From the NCBI RefSeq assembly GCF_004762035.2, contig NZ_SIJK02000027.1:3764-67763 (forward strand): a stretch of 64,000 bases of DNA. The letters are read 5' to 3'. The translations under genes and the position numbers were made by a program. The notes beneath the pieces are model-generated. The model made no database searches and was not told the origin of the DNA. It worked only from the letters and a program-made list of their open reading frames with translations. Source of the DNA: Candidatus Chloroploca mongolica. Its GTDB lineage: Bacteria; Chloroflexota; Chloroflexia; Chloroflexales; Chloroflexaceae. This document shows, one piece after another, positions 52,475 to 64,000 of the stretch. How positions within the stretch are numbered: position 1 is the stretch's first letter; each line of letters begins with the position of its first letter.

Positions 52475-53290
52475 TCAAGTTCTCAACCAGCGTAACAAAA
52501 TGGGCATGGTGACAGCATAATCATGTCCACGCAGCATATTGTGGCTCGTGCCTGGTACCTCCTCGATCTGCGCCTGACGACCCTCAAGGCGCTGTTGTGC
52601 CATGGCGCGTTGTTCGGGCGAAACAACGGTCAATGTAGGATCAGCGACCAGCATCAGCAGCGGTACATGAACCTGCGCAAACCGATCAAGCAAATCCCAT
52701 GCCGCCGGTGGGCAAAAAAGACCCTCGACCTGCGCAACACGGCACTGCTCAAGGGCAATTGCTTTCCAATAAACATCCTCATCACGCCAGGTTGGATTAT
52801 TGGCCCGCACGGTGACAAGCCCCTGCTCGACCGGATCACCAACACCCGCCCCATAGGTCGACTTGCGCTCGCTGGCCCACCCTGGATCAAGACCCAACAA
52901 TGGATCAACCAGGACAAGCCGCTTCAGTAACCTGCCATAGACCGAGTGGCTGGCAAGCGCCAGCGCGGTCGCCCCACCCCACGAATGCCCGAACAGCGTC
53001 ACCTCGCTGAGCCCAAGTTGCTGCATTGCCTCGCCAATCAGCCGCGCAATCGTATCAATGTTATGCTCAGGACTCACCTCGCTGAGACCGTGGCCGGGCA
53101 TATCAAACGAGATCGGGTGCAAACCAGCCGCACGCAATGCACCGGCAACCTGCCAGAGGGTCGCCGCACTACTCGTAATGCCGTGCAACAACACTGCTGG
53201 TGGCCCGGCACCGCCCCAATCAAGGTAGCTTAGCCGCGTCGCCTCAACTGTGATCATCCGGTGAACCGCATCGGAAGGAAACGAATGCAT
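52475..53290 (-). CDS. Alpha/beta hydrolase
   Basis: A 271-residue soluble hydrolase of the alpha/beta fold. The oxyanion motif is VLLHGITSSAA. The nucleophile elbow is LFGHSWGGATALAL with the catalytic serine (GHSWG). The acid lies in the VPLLMLVADPTL strand and the histidine in PGTSHNMLRGH. The substrate could be an ester, lactone or epoxide and is undetermined. GAGGAAG lies four bases before the start. It is downstream of the ArsR repressor gene and separated from it by the hairpin at 53326-53378. Confidence 0.92.
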   Translation of the reverse strand: MHSFPSDAVHRMITVEATRLSYLDWGGAGPPAVLLHGITSSAATLWQVAGALRAAGLHPISFDMPGHGLSEVSPEHNIDTIARLIGEAMQQLGLSEVTLFGHSWGGATALALASHSVYGRLLKRLVLVDPLLGLDPGWASERKSTYGAGVGDPVEQGLVTVRANNPTWRDEDVYWKAIALEQCRVAQVEGLFCPPAAWDLLDRFAQVHVPLLMLVADPTLTVVSPEQRAMAQQRLEGRQAQIEEVPGTSHNMLRGHDYAVTMPILLRWLRT

Positions 53291-53325
53291 ACAACTTCCT
53301 CAGATAGAGTCAGGAAACTGATCAA

Positions 53326-53378
53326 TGAAGCAGACGTGATGAGAGCCAGCGACGCTGGCTCTCATCACGTCTGCTTCA
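53326..53378. terminator. Perfect 26-bp hairpin with 1-base loop
   Basis: Arms 53326-53351 and 53353-53378 are exact reverse complements. The right arm ends three bases before the arsR stop codon, so this is likely the arsR terminator, upstream of the hydrolase gene. Confidence 0.8.
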
Positions 53379-53380
53379 CA

Positions 53381-53749
53381 TCACACCTCAACAAGCTCAA
53401 TCACAGATGGCAATGACGATGTACAATGTGGACATGGACATTGCACCGCATCAGGGTAGACTGGCTCGTCACTACCAGTCATCTGCCGCGCCGTCTCAAG
53501 CAGGTGCAAAACCTCGGGTCGGGTCAAGCGATAGAAAATATTAAGACCATCGCGACGATCTTCGATCAAGCCAGCTTTGCGCAAGACGGCTAGTTGCTGC
53601 GAGACGTAGGCCTGACGCTGACCAAGTTTGGCTTCCAGATGGCAAACACACGCTTCGCCGTCGCGCAAAAGCGTGAGGATCGCCAGACGCACTGGATGTG
53701 CCAGCGTTTTGAAGATTTGAGCCTGTTGCAAGGTGGCTGAATCTTTCAT
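53381..53749 (-). CDS. ArsR/SmtB-family metalloregulator
   Basis: A 122-residue winged-helix repressor with a metal-binding site: CVCHLEAKLG is the alpha-3 CVCxL-type motif, and the C-terminus has CPCPHC. It should release DNA when it binds a thiophilic metal such as arsenic, cadmium or lead. The ATG at 53749 has a TATACT -10 immediately upstream, so the transcript may be leaderless. It is divergent from the lipoprotein gene. Confidence 0.9.
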   Translation of the reverse strand: MKDSATLQQAQIFKTLAHPVRLAILTLLRDGEACVCHLEAKLGQRQAYVSQQLAVLRKAGLIEDRRDGLNIFYRLTRPEVLHLLETARQMTGSDEPVYPDAVQCPCPHCTSSLPSVIELVEV

Positions 53750-53760
53750 ACTGTTAGTAT
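53748..53760 (-). promoter_or_regulatory. Possible arsR operator and -10 box
   Basis: A 5-3-5 dyad, atactgttagtat, overlaps the arsR start codon. On the minus strand TATACT ends eight bases or so before the ATG. This is a plausible autorepression site of the regulator; a good -35 is not seen. Confidence 0.45.
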
Positions 53761-53808
53761 AGCAGATGCTGTACCCAATATGATCGGAGGACGACAACTG
53801 TCGGAGCT

Positions 53809-55959
53809 ATGTTTGTACGCGTTATTTTTGTTGCCTGGGTGATCCTGGCCCTGACTGGTTGTGCCCTTACACCAGGGTTGCCAGCACCCTACGATCTCGA
53901 TGAGCCGTTTTTGAGTGCCTGGCGCCGGGCCGGCGGTGAAACGCTTGGCCCCCCTCAGACCCCTCCGCTCTGGATTGACGAATATCAGGTGCAACTCTTT
54001 GGCAAGCACCGTATCACCGCCGTTGATCCCCGTCGTGCGGTGGTCGAGGCGCTGGAAGAAGGATGGAGCACCGGCTACCCCACCCTGCTGCGCGACGCCC
54101 CGGCGGCAGTCCAGCGTGCCTCGGTGTTGCTCGGCGAGGGCGCCGAGAGTCTCGCGGGGCCGCTTGCCCCTCTCAAGGTGACGGTTCGGGCACCTGGCTA
54201 TAACGGGCCTGCCACGTTGCACCTCTTTGATGCGGCGGTGCAGCCTGCCGGTCAGGTGAGCCTGGAACTCGCCGAGGGCTATGCCCACGTCACGATCGAC
54301 CCGCGTGGTGTCCCTGGTTCACAGTGGGCCGTCGTATTGATTGATGGGCAGGTGGCCGGGGCGCGCAGCGCCCTCTTCACGCTCCATCCTACGACCGCAT
54401 TGGAAACGGGCGATCCCGAGCTTGATGCGCTCTATCCGCGGCTCCGTGGTTTTATGGAACGCGCCGTTGTGAACTACGAGCTCAATGGGCGAGTCATTCG
54501 CGGTTATCGTTCGCCCGACAATCCGCTCATCTGGCTGCGCGATCACGTCTATCAGGGGCGCGGCTTCCGCTATTTCGAGACCGATGTCACCAGCGTGCTC
54601 GATGCCTTCCGCGACGCCCAGTTGCCCGACGGTAGTCTGCCCGATGTGCTCGACTATCCCGAACGCATGGTCAAAGCCCACCGTAAAGAGGTTGAAAGCG
54701 ACCTCGAATTTCTCTATGTTCAGGGCGTCTACGAAGCTTGGCAAATGACTGGAGACAATGAGTGGCTCCGTGGGCATGTTGAGTCAATGCGGCGTGCGCT
54801 GAACTACATCACCAGCGATCCGCTGCGCTGGGACGCCCAGCGCCAACTCGTGCGCCGGCCTTACACGATTGATATGTGGGACTTTGCCTATGGACCAACA
54901 ACGATCAGTCCTGATGGCAAGCCCGCCCCCCGTCACTGGATCGAACCGGATACTATCTGGGGCACGTTCCACGGCGACAATACCGGCGTCGCCCACGCTA
55001 TGCTCGTGATGGCCCGCATCGAAGAACACGTTGGCGACCCGCAAATGGCCCCGGTATGGCGCAGCGCAAGCAAAGGTTTGATGGATCGCCTGAACGATCT
55101 GAGTTGGAACGGGCGCTTTTTCACCCACTTTATGCCTGAAGATCCAACCTTTGCACCGGCTGGCGTTGACCCTGCCACCCAGTTGAGCCTCTCGAATGCC
55201 TATGCACTCAATCGGCTCGGCGTCGATGGCTATCAAGGGCAACGCATCATCGAAGAATATTTCAACCGACGCGACTTTGCCCGGGCCTTTGCCGAATGGT
55301 ACTCGATTGACCCACCCTTCCCGGCGGGCAGCTTTGGCATGGCGGGCGGCAAAGGCGAAAATCCCGGCGAATACACCAACGGCGGCATCAAACCCCTCGT
55401 TGGCGGTGAACTCGCCCGGGGAGCTTTTCGCCACGGCTTTGCCGCCTACGGGCTCGACATTCTCCGTCGCTACGCCGACCTCACCGAACTCACCGGCTCA
55501 ACCTACCTCTGGTACTATCCCGACGGGCGCCCAGGGATTCAAGGGCCCGACACGATTGCCAACGACGGCTGGGGTGCCGGGGCGATGATCGGCGCACTCT
55601 TTGAAGGTCTGGCCGGCTTTGACGACCAGGCCGAGCGCTACCGCGACGTGATCCTCTCGCCGCGCTGGGCCAGTGACCCTTCATTGACCGAGGTACGCGC
55701 CGTTGCCGCCTACGCCGCATCAGACACGTACCTCGCCTATCGCTGGCAACGTGAAGACCGGGCTATCCACCTCGACATCACCGGAGGAAGCGAACGCATC
55801 TATGCACGCATTCTCCTCCCGCCCGAACTTGACGCCGCGACCCTGCAGGTCACGCTCAACGGCGACAGCGTACCCACCACCATCGAAGGCGTCGCCCACG
55901 ACCGCTACATCGCCGTCCCCCTCGACGCTAGTAATGCGCAACTTGCCATCACCTGGTGA
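53809..55959 (+). CDS. Exported lipoprotein, six-hairpin glycosidase-like
   Basis: A 716-residue lipoprotein: a short basic start, hydrophobic stretch and the lipobox LTGC place the lipidated cysteine near residue 18. The core (200-620) resembles alpha/alpha six-barrel glycosidases: WLRDHVYQGRGFRYFETD, LPDVLDYPERMVK, HGDNTGVAHAMLV, NDGWGAGAMIGAL. A beta-rich C-terminal part follows. It likely acts on a glucan or other polysaccharide at the outer face. The catalytic acid cannot be assigned. A hairpin shared with the gas-vesicle operon follows. Confidence 0.82.
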   Translation: MFVRVIFVAWVILALTGCALTPGLPAPYDLDEPFLSAWRRAGGETLGPPQTPPLWIDEYQVQLFGKHRITAVDPRRAVVEALEEGWSTGYPTLLRDAPAAVQRASVLLGEGAESLAGPLAPLKVTVRAPGYNGPATLHLFDAAVQPAGQVSLELAEGYAHVTIDPRGVPGSQWAVVLIDGQVAGARSALFTLHPTTALETGDPELDALYPRLRGFMERAVVNYELNGRVIRGYRSPDNPLIWLRDHVYQGRGFRYFETDVTSVLDAFRDAQLPDGSLPDVLDYPERMVKAHRKEVESDLEFLYVQGVYEAWQMTGDNEWLRGHVESMRRALNYITSDPLRWDAQRQLVRRPYTIDMWDFAYGPTTISPDGKPAPRHWIEPDTIWGTFHGDNTGVAHAMLVMARIEEHVGDPQMAPVWRSASKGLMDRLNDLSWNGRFFTHFMPEDPTFAPAGVDPATQLSLSNAYALNRLGVDGYQGQRIIEEYFNRRDFARAFAEWYSIDPPFPAGSFGMAGGKGENPGEYTNGGIKPLVGGELARGAFRHGFAAYGLDILRRYADLTELTGSTYLWYYPDGRPGIQGPDTIANDGWGAGAMIGALFEGLAGFDDQAERYRDVILSPRWASDPSLTEVRAVAAYAASDTYLAYRWQREDRAIHLDITGGSERIYARILLPPELDAATLQVTLNGDSVPTTIEGVAHDRYIAVPLDASNAQLAITW

Positions 55960-55978
55960 TGAGGGCTATTGCCCTAAA

Positions 55979-56045
55979 AATCCATGCTTGTGCGGGCGAA
56001 AACGACCAACTGCGCTAGTCGTTTTCGCCCGCACAAGCATGGATT
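55979..56045. terminator. 28-bp hairpin between convergent genes
   Basis: Arms 55979-56006 and 56018-56045 pair exactly around an 11-base loop. It lies between the lipoprotein gene and gvpK and should end both transcripts. Confidence 0.85.
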
Positions 56046-56074
56046 AGTGGGGTTCTGTGGTTCCCACCATATAC

Positions 56075-56488
56075 TCACAGCAATTTCCCAAGCGGCCCAA
56101 GATCAATATTCAAATCCTCATCCGTCAAACCAAAGACCTCTTTCAACTCTTTCATGCGCTCGTCGAGACGCATAAAGGTCAGGCCAAGCCGTTCAATCGC
56201 TTCGTCGTCAAGCGAGCCATCCTCGATGCGATGCAAGGCCTGGCGTTCCATCAATTGACGCAGTAACTCAACGACCGTCAAGACCAGTTGGGCCAGGCCG
56301 CTCTCAACTTTGTCGGGATCTAAGGTTATCCGGCCTGAATGCGCATGGCGTGTTGCACCAAGTTCAGCCACAAGTCCGGTACGATCTTCAGGGGCGCAGA
56401 GTACCTTGTTGAGATCATCAATCTCCTGGATTTCCAGGTCGCAACGTGCAGTTGCATTATTTGTATCTGTATATTCGTGTAAACTCAT
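56075..56488 (-). CDS. gvpK: Gas vesicle protein GvpK
   Basis: A 137-residue GvpK. The core RITLDPDKVESGLAQLVLTV and VELLRQLMERQALHRIEDGS is nearly canonical, as is the C-terminal EDLNIDLGPLGKLL. It is an accessory protein needed for vesicle formation. AAGGA lies five bases before the start. It is the last gene of the operon. Confidence 0.96.
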   Translation of the reverse strand: MSLHEYTDTNNATARCDLEIQEIDDLNKVLCAPEDRTGLVAELGATRHAHSGRITLDPDKVESGLAQLVLTVVELLRQLMERQALHRIEDGSLDDEAIERLGLTFMRLDERMKELKEVFGLTDEDLNIDLGPLGKLL

Positions 56489-56569
56489 GATGTTCCTTGC
56501 TTACGTGTGCCACCCGAAGAAACCGTGCGTATACTGGCAAACACGAGATTCTTGGGGCCTGTGGCCTCC

Positions 56570-57268
56570 TCAGTCAGAGAGTTGTCGCACAAAACTATAC
56601 ACCGGCCACGGGCCTGTTGCCAGAAAAGCAAGCTCAGGATGTGCTTCGCGCATCGTGGCAAGACAACGTCGTGCCTCGTCCATACCTTCACGGTCAAGCA
56701 GATAGGCGGCTTTTAACAGGGTACGCGGCGAGACCAGGAATTTCTGTTCAACCTGAACGGCCAGGGCAGCAAGGTCAGCCGTTACGTCTGTCACCATCTT
56801 CGTCAACTCGGCCCGCTCGTGCTCCTCACGCTTCGTCTCACGGAGGCGCTCGAGCATATAGGAACGTCCATCGCTCGCTGCTGGCGTGGCCCGGGGCGCT
56901 TCAGGTTCGGGCGGTGCCTCACGGTACATCACCCGCAGCGCCAGTTCCACTTTACCCGCCAGCCGTACGAGATCATCCTGATAGATCTGTGCGCCCGCCG
57001 CGAGACGATCACGAATGCGCGTGGCCGAACCGATGGTGCCAAAGCGTACCGGCAAGACCGTCCGCTTTGCCATCAATGCCTCGATCACTGTCTCGTGCCT
57101 CAGCACATCTTCGCGGGTCACTGGCAACTCGGCACGATCGATCGGACTCACAATGGCGAGCAACTCGCCCTCACGCACGGTCTCAAGTGGGCCTTGCGCA
57201 AGACCGAGGATGTCAGGCAAGGCCATCTCAGGCAAGCCTGCAATCGCATAAAGATAATACCGATCCAC
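56570..57268 (-). CDS. GvpF/L-family gas vesicle protein
   Basis: A 232-residue GvpF/L protein. It begins RYYLYAIAGLP, has VLPVRFGTIGSATRIRDRL in the middle and ends TGPWPVYSFV, all family hallmarks. GvpF interacts with GvpA and supports nucleation. It has a GTG at 57268 after AGAAGG; a GTG at 57277 is also possible. It lies between the short GvpA-like gene and gvpK. It is one of four GvpF/L genes in the cluster. Confidence 0.9.
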   Translation of the reverse strand: MDRYYLYAIAGLPEMALPDILGLAQGPLETVREGELLAIVSPIDRAELPVTREDVLRHETVIEALMAKRTVLPVRFGTIGSATRIRDRLAAGAQIYQDDLVRLAGKVELALRVMYREAPPEPEAPRATPAASDGRSYMLERLRETKREEHERAELTKMVTDVTADLAALAVQVEQKFLVSPRTLLKAAYLLDREGMDEARRCLATMREAHPELAFLATGPWPVYSFVRQLSD

Positions 57269-57289
57269 GCGCAGCACCTTCTCGCAAGC

Positions 57290-57514
57290 CTACACTTCAA
57301 GCTCACGCTGACGCTCAACCAGTTGATACCAGGCCGCATTGCGCATCTTATCGGCAGTATCAACCGAACAAATCAGCGCTTTAAGCCCGACATAGACCAG
57401 ATCAACATCGGCGATCGACAGCGTGAGCTCACCCCACAAGAAAACACCCTTATCGAGGGCACGATCAAGGAGATCAATGATGGCAATTTCGCGTCCTTCG
57501 AAATCATCACCCAT
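57290..57514 (-). CDS. Small GvpA/J/M-family gas vesicle protein
   Basis: A 74-residue member of the GvpA fold family. It has IDLLDRALDKGVFLWGELTL and IADVDLVYVGLKALICSVDT, the small hydrophobic helix-strand-strand-helix core. It is shorter and more diverged than structural GvpA, so it is likely a minor GvpJ/M/S-like component. The start at 57514 has GGAGG six bases upstream and overlaps the GvpF/L stop by eight bases. Confidence 0.88.
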   Translation of the reverse strand: MGDDFEGREIAIIDLLDRALDKGVFLWGELTLSIADVDLVYVGLKALICSVDTADKMRNAAWYQLVERQRELEV

Positions 57515-58375
57515 CAACAACCTCCTGCACATCCTCGGTGGGTTCGACAAAACTGTATGCCGGCCACGGACCGGTCAACTCAAGCCGCAAACCACGCGGC
57601 CCATACGTTGTACACACCTGCTCGACCGCCGCCGTAAAAGCTGCATACTCTGCTTCGGCCACAAGATAGGCCCCATTCAAGACCATCGGCTCATTGGCAG
57701 TATTGCTCTGGGTTGCCGGTGGTTTATGGCGGTCGCTCGCCCGTACCAGCGCCACAAGCGTCTGATGGATCGCCTGAGCATCATTGTACATCAGATCATC
57801 AACCACTTCATGCGTAGCCCGTTGCAGGCGCTTGCTCAACATATACCGGACACCTTCAGAAGCTGCGTTGAACGTATTGGCAAGATCGCGTAGCTTGGGC
57901 ACCTCTTGTTGAGCCCAGGTCGTCAGGGCAGCACGATCATAGAAGAGCTTCACGCCCCATTCGAGGCAGCCTTCAATGCGGTCAAGCGCCGCACGGAACG
58001 TATCACCATACTCGGTGATGGCCTGGCGCAGACGCTCTTCACCAACATAGATCGTGCAAAACTTCAACGGCACAACCGTATAGTACTGCATCAATTGAAC
58101 GAGTACCCGCTGATGCGCAACCGCCCGTGCTTCGAGCCATTCGATATCCTGGACACGTTCACGCAAGCGATCAACCTCATACTCGGTCAACGGCACCGCG
58201 CTCACCATGACCTGCAGATCGGCATGGACAAACGACTGCACTTGATAGGCCGGCTCGATGCCCTCAATGAGCAAGGGCTCATCCGACAAGTTCGCATGGG
58301 GCCGCACGACCGCATAGGCATAGTACGCCAGCAGATTGTCGGCAAAAATAGCTGGATCAAAGGGGGGCAAAACCA

Positions 58376-58379
<4 letters not shown>
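57507..58379 (-). CDS. GvpF/L-family gas vesicle protein (long)
   Basis: A 290-residue GvpF/L protein. It has YYAYAVVRPHANL at the N-terminus, VVPLKFCTIYVGEERLRQAI in the middle and LTGPWPAYSFVEP near the end. An insert-like central region (WAQQEVPKLRDLANTFN) lengthens it. It overlaps the J-domain GvpF gene (ATGA) and the short GvpA-like gene, so the three are coupled. Confidence 0.9.
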
Positions 58380-61577
<3,198 letters not shown>

Positions 61578-61880
61578 CTATTGCCTGACCGATACCTGCG
61601 CCTCAAGACGTTCAATACGCTCTTGAAGAGCTTTATTTTCATCTGTAAGCTCACGTGCTTTGGTGGTCAAATAAGGATCATTTTCCCACCAGTTGATACC
61701 CATTTCCATTGCTTTATCAACTGAAGCAACAAGCAAGCGAATCTTAATCGACAGCAACTCGACGCCAACCAGTGAAATCGTAATATCACCGGCGATAACG
61801 ATGCCCCGATCAAGCACACGCTCAAGTATATCGGCCAGATTGGTTGACTGCACCGAGTGCTGCAACTGATTAGAGGCCAT
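61578..61880 (-). CDS. GvpA/J-family gas vesicle protein
   Basis: A 100-residue protein. The GvpA core runs from NLADILERVLDRGIVIAGDI to LVASVDKAMEMGINWW. The AGDI pattern and the coiled-coil tail (ARELTDENKALQERIERLEA) suggest the GvpJ-like group rather than the main rib protein, which usually has DAWVRVS at that place. The main GvpA gene may lie beyond the right edge. AGGATAGGAAG precedes the ATG. Confidence 0.88.
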   Translation of the reverse strand: MASNQLQHSVQSTNLADILERVLDRGIVIAGDITISLVGVELLSIKIRLLVASVDKAMEMGINWWENDPYLTTKARELTDENKALQERIERLEAQVSVRQ

Positions 61881-62010
61881 AACTTCCTATCCTCTCGCAG
61901 GCAACCTGAAACAAAGCCTGGCTCTGCTTCAGGGCACCTGACTGAGTAGCACGCTGCAACGAAGCCCGTCATCGAACAACTAACACCAACAGGCTCATTG
62001 CAGCGCACGT

Positions 62011-62277
62011 TTATTGTACTTTACCCTCGACTTGCCCACGATAATAGCGCTGGGTACGCTCATAGCTCATCAGATTGCCCTTCTCATCGAGCACCACCTC
62101 GTAGGTCGCGAGAATGTCGCTCGACTCGGGAATGCGTTTGAGCTCAATCATATCAACGATGATGTGCCAGCCATCTTCTCTATGTGCCAGGCTCGAAACC
62201 GTCCCTGCCGGCAAACCCGTCAGACCAACCAACTGATCCCTGGCCCGCATTGCAATCTCACCTACGCTCATTGGCAT
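62011..62277 (-). CDS. gvpO: Gas vesicle protein GvpO
   Basis: An 88-residue GvpO with DGWHIIVDMIELKRIPESSD and ILATYEVVLDEKGNLMSYER, the family core. GvpO is an accessory protein in vesicle formation. The ATG at 62277 has AAGGAGG six bases upstream; a longer reading to 62325 starts before this site. It follows gvpG by 48 bases. Confidence 0.92.
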   Translation of the reverse strand: MPMSVGEIAMRARDQLVGLTGLPAGTVSSLAHREDGWHIIVDMIELKRIPESSDILATYEVVLDEKGNLMSYERTQRYYRGQVEGKVQ

Positions 62278-62325
62278 GGAAGGCCTCCTTGCTTCACTCA
62301 GAACAATAGAACTCAGAACGATCAA

Positions 62326-62583
62326 TCACTGCTGCGCCTTAGAGGCATTGTACTCACGGATCTCTTTGATCCGCTCGAGCAAATACTCCTCGGCCTCCAT
62401 ATATTCATCCTCGGTAATTTCACCAAGGTCGAGTTTCAATTCCATCTCCATCAACTGACCACGAACCTTGCCTTCGTCGTAGATCTCGCCTTCAGCCTGC
62501 TCGAGCAGTTTCTCGGCGATCCAGATGGTGCCTTTGATGGGGGCTGTCACCGGCAACAGCAGCAGGTCAGTCAAGATACCCAC
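62326..62583 (-). CDS. gvpG: Gas vesicle protein GvpG
   Basis: An 85-residue helical protein. The opening GILTDLLLLPVTAPIKGTIW and the tail DLGEITEDEYMEAEEYLLER are typical of GvpG. It starts with GTG after GAGAGGAG at six bases. It lies between a GvpF/L gene and gvpO, the usual neighbourhood for GvpG. Confidence 0.93.
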   Translation of the reverse strand: MGILTDLLLLPVTAPIKGTIWIAEKLLEQAEGEIYDEGKVRGQLMEMELKLDLGEITEDEYMEAEEYLLERIKEIREYNASKAQQ

Positions 62584-62631
62584 GCGTAGCTCCTCTCTGG
62601 TTCCAACCCCGCTCTGGCGGGAGATTTGATC

Positions 62632-63402
62632 CTAACTATCCCAGCGGACAACAATATTGACAAAGTTATAGGGCGGCGCACTACCCACGTATTTGAACAT
62701 CATGCGCTTGCCCATCTCTTGATCCAACTCCTGGACGACCCGATCAACCTCGGTCTCATGCTCTTTTCTGACCAGGAATGCCGAATTGAGCACCATCCGC
62801 TCGGTGATGACCATGTTGTTCCGGGTTTCCAGCACGAGCGACTCAATCCTCTGCAGAATATAGTGCGCGTCTTCTTCGCGTTTGCGTTTCATCGCCGACT
62901 CGACCAGTTCGCCGAGTTTAATACGCTGGTAGTAGGTCTCTTCAGGTGACTTGCCCACCAGGCTATCGCGCAACTGGCGAATAGCAGGACTAGCCTCCAC
63001 AATCTCACGATAGACGACTTCTTCATACCAGAAGGCTTTCAGGCCCAGTTCAACACACCCATCCATTTTGTGCATCAGTTGATCAAGCTCGTCGTAACGA
63101 CGCTTGAGCATCTGCTCAACAACCGCCTCGGCATCCGGCGCAACAATGCCAAACCGTACCGGAAGAATGGTGTGTGTATTCATCACCTCTTCCAGCACCG
63201 TCGTATGCGCAAGCATATTGCGGCGCGTACTATCGTACTCAACAACCGGCGAACTACTCACCACGGCAGCGAGATCTTTATACACAAGCGCATGCACCTG
63301 GACATCCTGGCCCCCGATGCTACGTGATTGAAAGGTCAGCGGAGTCGAACTGCGAATGATGCAGTAGAGGTATTCGCCAATTTCGATGTTTGGAGCGGGC
63401 AT
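62632..63402 (-). CDS. GvpF/L-family gas vesicle protein
   Basis: A 256-residue GvpF/L protein with YLYCIIRSSTPL, TILPVRFGIVAPDAEAVVEQ and the C-terminal SAPPYNFVNIVV. This is the most standard GvpF in the cluster and lies directly before gvpG, as GvpF does in known clusters. The start at 63402 has GGAGGAG eight bases upstream. Confidence 0.92.
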   Translation of the reverse strand: MPAPNIEIGEYLYCIIRSSTPLTFQSRSIGGQDVQVHALVYKDLAAVVSSSPVVEYDSTRRNMLAHTTVLEEVMNTHTILPVRFGIVAPDAEAVVEQMLKRRYDELDQLMHKMDGCVELGLKAFWYEEVVYREIVEASPAIRQLRDSLVGKSPEETYYQRIKLGELVESAMKRKREEDAHYILQRIESLVLETRNNMVITERMVLNSAFLVRKEHETEVDRVVQELDQEMGKRMMFKYVGSAPPYNFVNIVVRWDS

Positions 63403-63438
63403 GAGACTTTCTCCTCCGCAGATTAAGATGATCAACCT

Positions 63439-64000
63439 TTACGCACCAGTTTCATATCGAGCTTCAACCGTCGCTTCGACCAGCAGCTCATATTCAGCTA
63501 GCGCGGTAGCAAGGTGGGCAGCCACCTGCTGCCCCCACGCGACGAGCGCTTCGACCGAGAGATCAGAAGCTAGATCGATATAGAGACGATTGATCGCGGC
63601 AAATGCTGGTACTACCTGCGGTTCAAGCTGTGGGAAGATTTCACGTTCGAGCACACGTAACAATTCACGGGCGGCATGGTCATGACCGGCGCGCACAAAG
63701 GGTGCTATTTCCATCGCCAGCACAAGGTGGCTCTCAAGATCACCCCCGAGCAAAATCTGACCAACTACCCGCTCACTACGATTGCCACTGGCAACATCCT
63801 GCTCGAGCAAGTTGCGTAACTGCATCCGTCCAGCCAGGCTACGGCCAGCATTCGCGACATTACGGCGATTGAGGTGCAAGAGCGCCTGGTCAAAGCTGGC
63901 TTCAATCGTCAACTGATTGGTAAAGATCTCACGGGGCGCACTGATCACCAGACGTTCGAGGAGTTCGCTCAAGAGCGTCTCGAGGCGACTCGCCTGTGGC
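63439..64000 (-). CDS. Partial gas-vesicle-cluster protein of unknown family
   Basis: At least 187 codons, open to the window edge, so the start is outside. The visible part is helical: LLERLVISAPREIFTNQLTI, LLHLNRRNVANAGRSLAGRM and LVAWGQQVAAHLATALAEYE. I do not recognise it as any named Gvp family. It lies 36 bp before the GvpF/L gene, reading in the same direction, so it belongs to the operon. A TTG at 63972 would be a possible start but the frame continues upstream. Confidence 0.7.
   Translation of the reverse strand, partial: PQASRLETLLSELLERLVISAPREIFTNQLTIEASFDQALLHLNRRNVANAGRSLAGRMQLRNLLEQDVASGNRSERVVGQILLGGDLESHLVLAMEIAPFVRAGHDHAARELLRVLEREIFPQLEPQVVPAFAAINRLYIDLASDLSVEALVAWGQQVAAHLATALAEYELLVEATVEARYETGA

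Overview
The window is a GC-rich bacterial chromosome segment, densely coded on both strands. I see no rRNA, tRNA, phage, insertion sequence or CRISPR. The gene mix suggests a member of the Chloroflexota, most likely a filamentous anoxygenic phototroph of the Chloroflexales that floats. The clues are a large gas-vesicle cluster at the right end, a DUF92/VTE6-like prenol kinase candidate, a secreted poly-3-hydroxybutyrate oligomer hydrolase, a LysW-type lysine hydrolase, and secreted proteins ending in a YLPL-type tail. The taxonomy is inference from gene content, not from a marker gene.

Layout. 1-6.5 kb: glycosyltransferase, CvpA-like protein, a 1-kb repeat-filled gap, a DUF4838 hydrolase-like protein, an EamA transporter, a small protein, and the decayed 3' end of a secreted-protein gene. 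6.7-9.4 kb: purK-purE and rmlB. 9.4-20.7 kb: a BTAD regulator, a fluoride-export operon (DUF190-CBS protein plus two CrcB subunits), gamma carbonic anhydrase, two diguanylate cyclases, OsmC, TsaD, a histidine phosphatase and LysK. 21-28.7 kb: a five-gene minus-strand cluster (SWIM zinc finger, DUF5691, MoxR-type AAA+, DUF5682, VWA) with hairpins in three of its gaps. 28.9-31.1 kb: an RpoD-like sigma factor and psuG. 31.6-38.7 kb: two exported proteins, an M20 peptidase, a DUF92 membrane protein and an SRPBCC protein. 39-45 kb: a co-directional set with a CCG Fe-S protein, a GAF/PAS histidine kinase, a kinase-fold phosphotransferase, Uma2, a hypothetical protein and a PHP hydrolase. 45.4-56 kb: a dehydrogenase, a cell-surface or secondary-product cluster (B12-type radical SAM, methyltransferase, FemAB-like, glycosyltransferase, DegT aminotransferase), an alpha/beta hydrolase, an ArsR repressor and a glycosidase-like lipoprotein. 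56-64 kb: the gas-vesicle operon, reading leftward and running off the right edge.

How the genes work together. The gas-vesicle operon encodes GvpK, two small GvpA-family proteins, GvpO, GvpG and four GvpF/L-family proteins. One GvpF/L protein carries a C-terminal J-domain, and a full-length CDC48/p97-like AAA+ ATPase sits in the middle of the operon. No GvpN is seen. This AAA+/J-domain arrangement is the most unusual system in the window. The SWIM-DUF5691-MoxR-DUF5682-VWA cluster is the second candidate for a poorly understood machine.

Non-coding structure is rich. Long near-perfect hairpins of different sequence close many genes and lack U-tracts. GC-rich tandem repeats fill several gaps. 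An 82-bp perfect tandem duplication covers the 3' end of the hydrolase gene. Several promoters fit the TTGACA/TATACT consensus with 16-18 bp spacing.
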